Origin: Aricia agestis | Taxonomy: Eukaryota > Arthropoda > Insecta > Lepidoptera > Lycaenidae | Length of the DNA stretch: 64,000 bases | Direction: 5' to 3' | Assembly (NCBI RefSeq): GCF_905147365.1 | Contig: NC_056409.1 | Span: 3,725,001-3,789,000 of the forward strand | Part shown: piece after piece, positions 1 to 12,500 of the stretch | Position numbering within the stretch: the first letter of the stretch is position 1 | Layout: each line of letters opens with the position of its first letter | Notes under the pieces: model-generated | Databases searched by the model: none | What the model was told of the DNA's origin: nothing | The model's input: only the letters and a program-made list of their open reading frames with translations | Made by a program: the position numbers and the translations under genes

Positions 1-249
1 TCTTTCGTAGTTTGTACGGATCGGGAGACAACTTTGTTCGACAGGTATATTAAATATTGCGTTTATGAAAGTGGTTTCATAACAAAAGTTGCTTTTAATT
101 GCATAAGTTATCGAATTGTATACAAATATTAAGAAATTTAATTGAAAAAAAATTCGACTTGAATATCCAACTTTGAAGGTGCATAACAAAAAAAATACAA
201 ATGCTATCAAGCTGACATTTTGGGAACACTTATTTTTTACCGTGATTTC

Positions 250-255
250 TTTATT
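250..255 (-). terminator. Poly(A) signal of the His-rich gene
   Basis: AATAAA on the minus strand (255-250), 137 bases past the stop codon. Position and sequence fit a cleavage/polyadenylation signal for a short 3' UTR. Sequence 1-249 shows no other feature. Confidence 0.5.
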
Positions 256-391
256 TTTTAACAAAATTCGCTAATCTTTGACCTTGTCATCATCCCTATT
301 CCATTGCGTGAGAGGTCATGCAAATCTGTCAGTTCAGTACAGAAATGCATCTACGCCTCGCGTTGTGGTCTGCATTGACCCAATCCTTCCT

Positions 392-574
392 CTACCCATA
401 ATACAACGGTCCGTGCTGCAGGTCGTGCCTCTTCTCAATGACGACGAGGTTGGCGGTGCGCGCGGGGTGGCCGTGGTGGTAGATCCACTTGCGCCCGCCG
501 CCGCCGGCGTCCTTGTGCGCATGCGCGTGCGCGTGCCGCCCGTGACCGTCGTGGCCGCCGGACAACTTGTGGCC
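392..574 (-). CDS. His-rich gene exon 6, with stop
   Basis: 183 bases: 60 codons (residues 871-930) and TAG. Acceptor TTTCCTCCCAG|GGC. Begins GHKLSGGHDGHGRHAHAHAH, then a Gly run, KWIYHHGH, and ends HGPLYYG. It is notably GC-rich, with many CpG dinucleotides, against an AT-rich background. Confidence 0.82.
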   Translation of the reverse strand, partial: GHKLSGGHDGHGRHAHAHAHKDAGGGGRKWIYHHGHPARTANLVVIEKRHDLQHGPLYYG

Positions 575-3500
575 CTGGGAGGAAATTGACATGATTTGTG
601 GTCCAAAACTGCATAAAAAGATGTTACAATATGTCCCTAAATTATGCTTAAGCAAAAGAAATCGTAAAGTGCACCCAAGTAGCATTTTAAGTTGTATATT
701 ATCGTATGTTTTAATGGTTCACATAATATACTCCACAAGCGGTTTAACCAGGCCATACAATAACATTATATCCGGATATAATGCTCTTAAACTACTAGTT
801 TGGGCACAAATTAGACAGCTCTAAGTTCACTCTGACCATACAATAGCAGTATAATACGAGTAGTATTTAAGTAGCGTTGTCACCGTCGAACCCAATGTAC
901 CATGTAGGTACAATTAACTCTGCATTTCTGTACCAAATCGTCTTTAAAAGAGGGATTGGGTTTTAAAAAAGTGCACTACCCTCAAAATCGAAGAACTATA
1001 TCTATTGTATTCGTACTTTTTGTTATATTAAATTCTCAAGTTCATTAATAAAGTAAAAGGTCTCTAGGTTATAGGAATAAATCTGGAGGCAACTCGAATC
1101 ACGTGTTTGTTATTTTGTCAATTTAAGCATACCTTTGAAATTTGAATAACCCTTTGAGATTTTGAGGAAAAGTATGTTAATCAAAATTTAAAACACGCAT
1201 TACCTGTTTAATATTTTAAGGTTTGAAGTATGGAAAACTCGTGAAAAATTTGTGGCTAGGGTGGAATGTGTACCTTTTCGTGGTGGGCGAAGCCGTTTTT
1301 GTTGAAGTGGCCCTTTTCGCCCTTGTGGTGCCCTTTGTGGTCGGCCTGCAGGTTCGACTTCTTGAAGTGACCTCCCTATAAACAAAATACCATAATATTA
1401 AACATACCATACTAAAATTATATGTGGCCGTCAAAATAAATACCATGAAAAATCTTTTAAGTCATTTACTCAAGACTCTACAAAACTTTGCGCTACACTC
1501 TCTAATGGATAACGAGCTTAGTTATCAGACAATAATTTTAAAATTAGATATGGTGCTCGTATATTATGAGAATATTAAATTGAGTAGGGCTTAAGAGATC
1601 TCAGACTAAGCGAGGTATGGTCGGTCAGGACTCAGGCCGCCTTTCTTAGAAATTAGTTCGAAAAAACTTCTATAGCGCAGAATCGTTGCGTTACTTGGTC
1701 CGCCACACTTGGGGTATAATAGTCTGATGATGATATTATCTTGCAGCATACTCTAGTCCAGAGATTCCCAATCTTTTCAGCCTGTGGCGCAGTTACACGT
1801 AGAATATTTTGTCACGGCGCCCTACTTTACCTAGCTATTAGAAAAATATACATAAATATTATGTATACCTTTAATAGTTAGGTTAAGCAGGTAAATAGTA
1901 ATAAACAAATATTTAATCATCTACCTGCTTTACATAATTAATATTATAATTTAATTTTATAATATTTGTGGTTTCGGATAATGATGGAGGCTCGGATTCT
2001 TGCCTTTCCACGGCGCACCAGGGCCTGTAGACAAGTGGCAAAGCGCTAACGCTAACGCTAGCGCTACAAAATGTATGCGATTTGACATAAGTCATCGCTT
2101 CGCTAGCGAATACTAATGTCAAATCCATACATTTTGTAGCGCTAGCGTTAGCGTTTTGCCACTTGTCTACGGGGGCAGGGCGTCGCGGCGCACAGTTTGG
2201 GAACCCCTGCTCTAGTCTGTAGTCCCCGCGGTGTCTCCACTAATTGTTTAGAACGGTCCAAGTTGTTTTAATGAGGTTTTTTACGGCGTGGCGACCGTCG
2301 CTCGCCAAACTTAAATGAATATTTTACGACGAGCTCGGTTACTACTGTGTATGAGCTTCACTTGGAATGTACTAAGTTATTGTCGTTAGTTCAAACTTGC
2401 CCACTATTATTATATTGCACGTGTTTTACCAAAAAGTTGAAGGTCGAATAGTAAATAAATGTTATATTTTAGGTTATTTTTTACCTAGGTCTAAAAGGAG
2501 GAGCTCATTATTTCGAAGCGATGTTAATAATTTTTAACAATCAATTAACAAGGAAAGTGTAGGTGTTGATCATGAAATTAACTTCTGAGACGATAAATAT
2601 CCAAAATGTAATTGTTACCACGATTATTATAAGCGAGCAGAGGGTGCAAAATACTTTAGTAGGAAATTAGCGAATGTTGTTGTTGAACTTTTTATCGGTA
2701 CCGTGTAAACGAATAATGAGATCCCAAAACTTTTGTAAAAATTGCGAAACGAGATCGTCGAATAAAGTTGCAACCATGAAATCCCCAACAATAAAACTGG
2801 AAATTCTAAAGTCTTTTTTAACGGTTTACGTAATCTGATATATCCAAAAAACTAGATCGAACCGATCGACAATAGAATCGATAAGTTGAAATATAAAAGA
2901 TGATTAATCGATACTTTTTGTGGTGAGTAGAAATCTGGAGGTTTGATTGATTGATTGATTTGTTGCGTGAAGAGCGAGACGAGCCGGTTACGACACCGCG
3001 GGCTGAGGGCTAGAGGTTAAACGAAAGTCGGGCTAATCACCGGGAAATCATTTAGTAACTATCAGTAAAGATGTACCAATCAGCTGGACACGAGTAAAGG
3101 TAACTTGGGTTTCGGCAAGTAGTAATTAGTAAGCTAAAGGTTCTCTCAGGCAGGGCCGGATCTAGCTATTTAGCCGCTCCGGGCAAAGATAATTTTCGCC
3201 GCCTTTTACATACAGAAAACTATATAAGTCATAAGCTAGTTTAATTTGGAATATGGGGAATATCTAAGTAAAATACTCAAATATTTCCACTATCCAATCA
3301 GAAGTTTGTAAGTTAAAATTCTCAAACTTGGGTGGTGTTAATACTTAATAGCTAGGTTGGAAGATCTTCGAAGTTCGATGAATAGATGAAATCGACTTTT
3401 CCTAAGTCGATTATGCCACCCCTCAAATTTTTGGCGCTTTAGGCAAATGCCCGGCTCGCTTCCCTTAGACCGGGAGCTGCTCACAGGCTGTGCCGTGTGC

Positions 3501-6500
3501 GCTCTCTCTAGGACGCCGCAGCTAGCTAAGAGTACCGCAACTACGTTTTCCATTTGTTGGAAAAACAATTCTGGCAATTTTTTTTTTTTTTATGAAATAA
3601 GGGGGCAAACGAGCAAACGGGTCACCTGATGGAAAGCAACTTCCGTCGCCCATGGACACTCGCAGCATCAGAAGAGCTGCATGTGCGTTGCCGGCCTTTT
3701 AAGAGGGAATAGGGTAATAGGGGAGGGTAGGGAAGGGAATAGGGGAGGGTAGGAAAGGGAATAGGGTAGGGGATTGGGCCTCCGGTAAACTCACTCACTC
3801 GGCGAAACACAGCGCAAGCGCTGTTTCACGCCGGTTTTCTGTGAGACCGTGGTATTTATCCGGTCGAGCCGGCCCATTCGTGCCGAAGCATGGCTCTCCC
3901 ACGTATTATATACTGTGGAAGTTTAATGCTGGTATTTACATTTACTACTTAGATATTACAATTATTAGTTTTCAGCGTAACATTTTCAAAATGTAGGGCC
4001 GGAGAAGACCTTACTAAGTCTGCTTTAACGGATAAACAGTGTTACCCTTAACCAAAGAGCATCTCATCAGCACATCTGAGGGCCCACCAGAATAGTAAAG
4101 GTTCAAAGACCGATTCTGGTCGACATACGGATAGGGGGGCATGGATTGCTTAGAGGCTAGAGCATCAAGTAGTCTTAATCCATCACTGCCCTCAAATTAA
4201 TTACAAAGTATACTGACCGACTTGTGTCCCTTCTCATCGTGGTGTCCGCCATGCTTCTCCTCCTCCGCGGAGTCTCCCTCCTCCTCGAAGAACTCCACCT
4301 TCTTCTCGTACTCATCCTTTTTGTGTATGTCGTGGCTGCCCTTCGTGCTGTGTCCCTTGGAGTGCTTGCCCGACTCCTCGTACTAGAAGGCACGTTGTTA
4401 GTAATACTAACCTTAGTACTAATTTTACTATACTTTGACGAGCAGGCGTAATATTTTAAGAAATACCCGTATCCTGGACAAGGCATTTAATACAATTCTG
4501 TTTAAATCTTTCTTTTTATATCAAAAGTCTTTGATTTAATATCAAAATTATTTTTCACTGACAAACTAATCAGGTGACAAGGTAATTAGCAAAATATTAA
4601 CTTTGTCCAATAATACAATAGTTCGCAAAGTTGGGCTACGAAATGGTTGCTCAAACTTTGAAAAGTGTGAAAGCTTTAAAAAAGACTACCAATTAATAAA
4701 GTTCTAATACAAAAAACATTCTATCTTGAAGACAATCTATATTATGGTTGTCTATGGTAATATGGTTGTCTGGAAGAGACCGCTTAAAGCGGTAAGACCG
4801 CCAATTTGCGCTCTTCCAAAAAATTGTTTCTCTTTCGCATTTTGTATTTTATTATGTGCAAATAAAGAGTTCATTATTATTATTATTATATTCAACCTTT
4901 CAGCTTGAATTCGCATTTGTAGAGCCATAAATTAAAACTCTAGAGTCACCATTTTCATTCTAGAGATTTCATCATTTCTGTGGCAGACGAAGTATTATTT
5001 CTCAATATAGATAACATGATTAAAACTTTTTAATCGGGACTTAACGCGACTTATTCAAGTTGTAATGCTACTACGAATACATACTTTTTCTCGACGTTTC
5101 GGCCGTGTTGCAACGGCCGTCGTCACGAGGGGATAGATAACATGAATTGAAACCATCTAACATTGTCTAGCCTTCAATATTATAACACAAAGAAGTGTAC
5201 TTACGCCAGTCTTTTGTAAAGGAAAGCGGTCATTTACCTATAGCTTAAACTGTGTGCGAACTGCGAAATTTGAACAGAATATCTTTTAAGCGGACACCGA
5301 GACGAGCAAATTCATTGCGCAATAGTATTGCGTAATATTATTGACCGTCTGAGGTTGATATTGAAAATCGCGTTCAACAAAATTGAAGCGTGATATTGCA
5401 CAATACAATTGATCGTCTTGGGACCGCTTAAGACTCACACAATCACACACAGCTCACAGAAAATTTTCTTCCATTCCCTCTCTTATTCCCTTCCCTACCC
5501 TAATATTCTATTCCCTCAAGACCGGCAACGCACCTGCAGCTCTTCTGATGCTGCGAGTGTCCATGGGCGACGGAAGTTGCTTTTCATCAGGTGACCTGTT
5601 TGCTGGTTTGCCCCCTTATTTCATAAAAAAGTACCTTGGCGAATTTCTTGCCGTGTTCCTCGTGGTTGTGGTCTCCGTAGTGGCCGTGCTCCTCGTGGTG
5701 CTGCTTTTCGACGCCGCCGTGGTCGTCGTACTTGCCGTGGTGGTTCTCCTTATCGTGGTGGCCCTTCCTGGTCTTCGTCTCCTTGTGAACGCCCTGGAAC
5801 ACAGGAGTTTTCACTCGAAGGAATAATAATAAAATAAATAAATAAATAAAGTAAATAAAATTTATGGGCGCTTCACACCTCGTCAGTCTGGCCCCGTGGT
5901 AAGTACTAAAGGACTTGTGTTACAGTTGTGGCGGTACCCACAATCCGCCTAACATTCCTGCATCGCGCTATCGAAGTTTCAGAGAACGGCAAGATATACA
6001 TACAACGTCTGAAATGACGTCAGTGGGCTTCGGCCTGACCGAGCATGCTATCTCTCTCGGTCGGAAGATCTTCCTTTTCGGCCGCCACTAACAACGTTAA
6101 ACAGTGTACCAGACAATGAAAATATCTATACCTACATAATATAACAAAACTGTAGAAATGAAAATTCTGCACTTTGTATGGAGCGTTTCGGGCAGCTCTT
6201 TTTTATGAGATATTTGAATTGTCATATCTTGGTGAATTTTTAAGCTATTAGAGTCATTCTTTTAACGATGTTTCTATTTTTTAAGTGTCCTTCAATTACC
6301 GATAAGAAAAAAAAATAGTCATCATGCCTATTCGCTTAAAAAGGAAAATTCTTATCTTATGTACATATAAGTGTAATAAAATATAATTTTTTGTGTGTTT
6401 AGTTGTCGTTAACTTCAGATTTTACATGCAACGGGTGACCATGAGGTCACACGACTCGATAACCCAGCACTATCAAACCACATAAAACTAATTTAATTAT

Positions 6501-9500
6501 GAGTAATTCTACTATATCATATAGATATTAATTATTTAGCAGATAGCAGATTTATGTAATTTGGTCGGGTTATGTCAAGTTCAGCGGACATAATTATAAC
6601 GACTAACATTGTTTTAATACTCGTATTAATTCGTACTACTATCATACATGTTACCATACACATACACATACATAATCTATAATATAAAAATGAGTCGCTG
6701 AATGTGTTGCTAAGCGCAAAACTCGAGAACGGCTGAACGGATTGGGCTAATTTTAGTCTTAAAATATTCGTAGAAGTCCAGGGAAGGTTTTTAAGTGACA
6801 CGAAGTTCACCGGGACAGCTAGTATAATATATAAATGTTAGTAAAACACACAAAAAATTTTGTAATGGTAGTTTCTATTGTTTTTATTATCTATTGTACG
6901 TTACATAAGGTTTTGTTTTAAAAATAATTAGTAATTGTACTGATAAAGTTTAATAAGGTTTTAAATAGCTGTAATAGAGAGCATTTGAAGATTGATGCAC
7001 CGGTGTACGGACAAACCCTTCAGGTTTTTGTGACACCGAGTTTTGTTTTTGTAATGTCTTACCTTTGTGGAGTAAAGAAATAAAAAAAATAAAAAAAATT
7101 TGGATGTAGATTGTAGAGTTCGACATAGATAAGTCGTTTTTGGCTAACATAAGTTACACTGGCTAAAGAGTCGATTTATCAATGCTACTATAATATTTTG
7201 TATTGCAGACTCACTGTAAACTTGAGTACAATGTATTTCTGCAGTCAGGTATTGGGCCACTGTATTAGTTGTGAGTTCTCCGCATACAGCTGTAGGTGGC
7301 GGTACTTTGACGACAGTATAATTGATTTGTCTACTTCTGTACACGGTCCTACCGTTTGTTCTTGAAGCTAAATGTTTGCCACACGAGTAAAACGTAGTTA
7401 ATCTTGTTTGAATTGCTATTTATTGACGTAAGCCAATCAAGCGCGCTAGTTGATAAAGAACCTGGCAAAAAAACTTAGAAATCGGGTTTTAGAGATATTT
7501 TTTGAGCAATCTCTACGTAGTTTTGACTTTCGCCTAGTAATAAACTTTTGAATTTCTAATGAGGGAATAATTGCAGTGTCTAGCTATTGTGGTTATTGAA
7601 TCTTTTGTGTTATTCAATAATTGTCTTATATTTTTAAATATAAGACAATTATTGTTTTAGAACCTTTAGTACGAGTTTGAACTCGTTAAATTAATTTGCA
7701 TGAATTAAAGTTATAACTGAGGTCTGAAACCCGCTCTCTACGAACACAACACAGTAAGTATGCATTCAAAATTAATTTGCCTCTTATATGACCTTTATGT
7801 TAATACTTAGTGAGGTGAATTTAGTCTGAATGAACCGTACATAATAAATAATAACTCCCACACCAGTTTCGGTGACGGTGGCCGGTTTCATTGAAACCAG
7901 GCTAGTTACGCTGGAGTAATTTTATAACGCCCAAGTGTGTGCGCAGTACAAAAGAGCACTCTCCATTACTTTTTACATGCCCATCCGACGCATGGATCAT
8001 CTTACTTGTCAGACGATCAAGTGATCAGTCTGCATTGTCATAAAAAAACTTGGAAATAACATATTATTTCCAACGCGAAAATCAAACCCACGACCTCCGA
8101 GTAAAGAGCCATGCTCTTACACACTGGACCACGCAGGCGTTAACCACCGTACATAATGAACGGTAGACAGTGAGACGAAGTACTAGGGGTTCTGGCAAAT
8201 ATCCGGACATTGGACAACTTGATCTAATCGAAACGTTGATAATTAATGAAGATAGTTGATACACTCCATACTTATTTTTTATTAGAGTCTTCTAGAACTA
8301 TTTTTCATTTATGTTGTTAAATACATATAAAATAAGAAATAGAGCCTTTTTGTCTTTTTGTGTTACAAAATACGCAAATTACTTAATAAGCAGTTTATAC
8401 AAGTTAAGGCCCTGTATTCCCAGAAACGGACGATTTTCAAGATTTAAAAGTGACAGAAGACACAAAAATATAGTAATTTAAATTCTGAAAAAATATATGT
8501 GTCAGTTAAGGATCTAACACAGTGGAATTTATATTCCATTACACAATATCATGAACTTCACTCGATAGAAAAAAACCCAAACTTACCTCTTCTTTTAACG
8601 AATTTTCCATACTATGTCCAAATTATTTGGAATTTTCAGATAATTTTTGCACTGAATTAAAGACAAAGAATATATCTAGGGCGATTCGTTTTTTTGACTC
8701 GATTTAATTGATGTATAAAAAAACGACGATCAAAAAACTATAAAATAGCAGGCGCAAAGGTTTGGCTGGTACGCTTTCAGTCACACACTTTGCGCCTGCT
8801 ATTTTATAGTTTTGTAATGGAATATGAATTCCACTGTGTTAGATCCTTAACTAATACATATATTATTTCAGAATTTAAATTACTATATTTTTGTGTCTAC
8901 TGTCACTTTTAAATCTTGAAAATCGTCCGTTTCTGGGAATACAGGGCCTTAATATATTTTTCTTCTTGTTCAGACTATAATATTGTATGGATCTAAGGTT
9001 CACTCGGCGAAACATGGCGGTACCTAGCGGTCATTGAGTCCCTGTCAAAAACTTGTCATTTTCTATATAAACCGCGATTGACAATGAAGTGTCAGATGTT
9101 GTCAATCGCGACTTTGTATAGAAAATGACAAGTTTTTGACAGGGAGTCAATGACCGCTACCGCCAAGTTTCGCCGAGTGAACCTTAGTAAAACAGTCACG
9201 CAAAAATGCAAAAATACTCTTTATTACAATCATATTTGAACGATAGTTGCATTAAGTTAATGTTAAAGCATGCGATGCGAAGAGCTATATAAACTTAAAT
9301 TGTAGCTTTCGTCGTCTCCTTTAGTCAAAAGTTAATACAAGTTATACTATAATAACGCTTTAGAAAACTAATAGACATCAGTTATAAAACTTGAGACATA
9401 AACTTGGTTGCAACTTGCAATTCTCATAATAATAAGTTTTGAAGTGTATTTTATTACGGAAGTTTGTATGATTTTTATATGAAAAGGTCGCGCACAAGAT

Positions 9501-12500
9501 GTATAGGTACAGACTATACTACTACATGGCGTAGAAAATACGAAAGCTATAATAATAATTAAATGATGATTTCACTTTAAAATTTTAAAGGTCGCAATTA
9601 TTCTTCTATAATAAGGGCAAGTATCACCACTTTCTGATAAAGTGCTGAATAGGCTATTCACAACTTTTTTGACAGATTCTCCATACTTGATCTGTCAAAT
9701 TAATAGATGGATGGCTGCCTATTCGTCACTTATCAGGAAGTGGTGAAACAGGCCCCTATTGTAAATGCGTATAACATATTGGAACATAATATGTACTTCA
9801 GGAAAATGGTTCGATTGGCTCCACAGGACAGGCTACGCCTAGTAGGTATAGGATTTTATCATAAACTGATATTATGTACAATTTTCCGTGCAATTATTTG
9901 TGTACCTACAGCCAAAAAAGCGCGTATTTTGGTCGGGACTATTTGGTAAGAGCGGCAACGTAAAAAGTTTAAAAGGTTGCCGAATTGTATTATAATTTTT
10001 TTGTCCGCTGTTTATCTCGCGGTAACTATAAATTTTTCTCTGTTCTTACCCCATACGTATTGTTACGTGCTAGGGTTCGAGGATTTGGAGAAAAAGACCT
10101 GCTGACTCTCTTGAAGACTTTATTCACTAAGTCCAGGTCACACAAGGACACACTAGGTCACTACACTAAGCACTAAGTCCAAAACACTAAGCACTATCAC
10201 TGTCCTAGGTCGTAGCCAAGTCGCAGGTTTCACTGGTTCACTCACTATTGATCATTTGTCTTCACTCCGAAATCGCCTTGACAATCGTTCGAACTGAACT
10301 GAACTCCGGGCCGTCTACCTGCGGCTTTTTATATGGCGAGACGAATTCCAGAAAGTTCCCGATTCACGTAAACAAGTATGGGAACTTTCTAGGAGGCTCG
10401 AGCATGTACCACCTAGCGCCATCTAGTTTCGAGTAGGGGATTTATGTGTAGTGTGTCCCCTGATCAGTTTCGCTGGTTTGCCGCTAGATGGCACCACATG
10501 TCCGTATACCGTGTACCGTAACAGTATGTTAAGAAGTTTGAGCGTGAAGAGGTGACACACAGATACGCTTTCACAATAATATTGTGAAAGTTATTACAAA
10601 TAAAAAATCTGCCAAGTGTGGGTCAGACTCGCGCACGAAAGGTTCCGTACCATTATAGAGCGAAAGTAGAGAAAAAATAGTGTTTTTGTATGAGAGCCCC
10701 CCCTTCATTATTTATTTTATTCAAATTTTATTAAAATAAGAGAGTACACATATAATTCAGGATTTTGTGAAAATTTAAAGTGTCTACATGTTGCCATTAT
10801 GGATCACGAGCCAAAAAGGCCAAAAAAATCACGTTTGTTGTATGGGAGCCCTCCTTAAATATGAACTTTATTTTGTATTTAGTATTTTTTGTGATAGCGG
10901 CACTAGAAATACACAATTTGTGAAAATTTCAGAAGTCTAGCTAAAGCGGTTCTTGAGATACAGACAGACGGACAGACATCGAAGTATCAGTAATAGGGTC
11001 CCGTTTTTACCCTTTGGGTACGGAACCCTAAAAACGGATTAACATACTAACAAGATTTAGCCATATGTTTGGTATTCATCGTGTTAGTCATTCTATTGGG
11101 TGACGTGTGCCGGGGGGAAGGGAGGGGCAATCAATGCCTATTCACTTGTTTGTTTGCTATTCAGTGCGGAATGTTTATTGAAAATTCGCGACCAGTTCCA
11201 TCAGGGTTATTGTTGTGATTACATCGAGCTGGCAGCGACAACACTGGAATATTCCGGTCGCTAATGATGTTCTAGTTTTGTAGTGGCCACAAAAAGTGAA
11301 TGAAATTATGTTACGATTCAGTAGGAATTCGGAATCAAATTGGAATAAAATCGGACTAGAAATTCATCAACGATAAAATAGTAATTTTAACAACGTGAAT
11401 GCTCGTTACTTGTTGACTAATCAATGCGCAATGTGCTCAAATAAGAACAAAGTATCTTACGATAGTTGATGATGAATATACGATTTTATTCGACGACCTC
11501 TGTGGCTCAGCGGTGAGCGCGTTGGTGGCTCAAGCCGGGGGTCGCGGGTTCGAATCCCGCCGACGGAACAAAAAGTTTTCAAAGTTCCTGGGTCATGGAT
11601 GTGTATTAAATATGTGTATCTTATAATAAAAAAAATCTTAAATATGTGTATAGTATAAAAGTATTAAATATATTTCCGTTGTCTGGTACCTGTAACACAA
11701 GTCCATCAGGTACTTACCACGGGGCCAGACCGACATGGTGTGAAGCGTCCATAGATATTATTATTATTATTATAGCTCAGAACTCTTACGATCCATACAT
11801 GAACAATAGAAGTGCATTATGTTTGAATGGAGAGACAAAAAGTTGCCTAGATCACCTCACTTTGAACTATGAAATCTTTGTTTCAGACCAACAACTATAA
11901 TATTATTTTAAAGCTGATACACATTATTTAACTAAGGAACCCTAAAATCTAGAAGACGCCTGCAACTCTCTTGCGCCGTTTCGGAATAAAAACTATCCTA
12001 TGTCCTTTCCCGGGCCTTAAAAATCTCCGTATCTATATCAAAATCTGTTTAGTGGTTTTAGCGTGAAGAGGTAACAAACAGACATACAGATACATTTTCG
12101 CATTAATTATAATAATTATTACTGATGATGCCCGCAACTCTGTTGCGCCAAAATTCATTTATCGCACGGGAACCGTACATTTTCCGGGATAAAAAGTATC
12201 CTATGTCCTTTCTTGGAACTCAAAGTATCTCCATGCCAAATTTCAGCAAAATCGGTACAGCGGTTTGAGCGCGAAGATGTAAAAGACAGACAGACAGACA
12301 GACACACTTTCACATTTATAATATTAGTACGGATAGTATAAATTGTTAAATACATTTATTTGACTCCTTAGCACCCGTCTGATTTCTCCGTTAGCCGTCT
12401 GAAACTCAGGACTCTTGGCTTTTAAAGCTAACTTTCCTTATTAATTTTAATTAGACATAAGACGGACCAACAGGAGTTGGAAACGTCACGTAGTCACGTA

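Noticed and set aside
278..589. Plus-strand ORF of 103 codons over exon 6
   Set aside because: It is antisense to the last exon of the His-rich gene and rich in Val/Pro only because of the GC-rich His/Gly codons opposite.
4224..4451. Leucine-rich plus-strand ORF that looks like a membrane protein
   Set aside because: Antisense of exon 4; Lys/Glu codons read backwards give Leu/Phe.
11491..11565. A possible tRNA gene with perfect A and B boxes
   Set aside because: It is the head of a SINE present in at least three full copies with identical downstream body.
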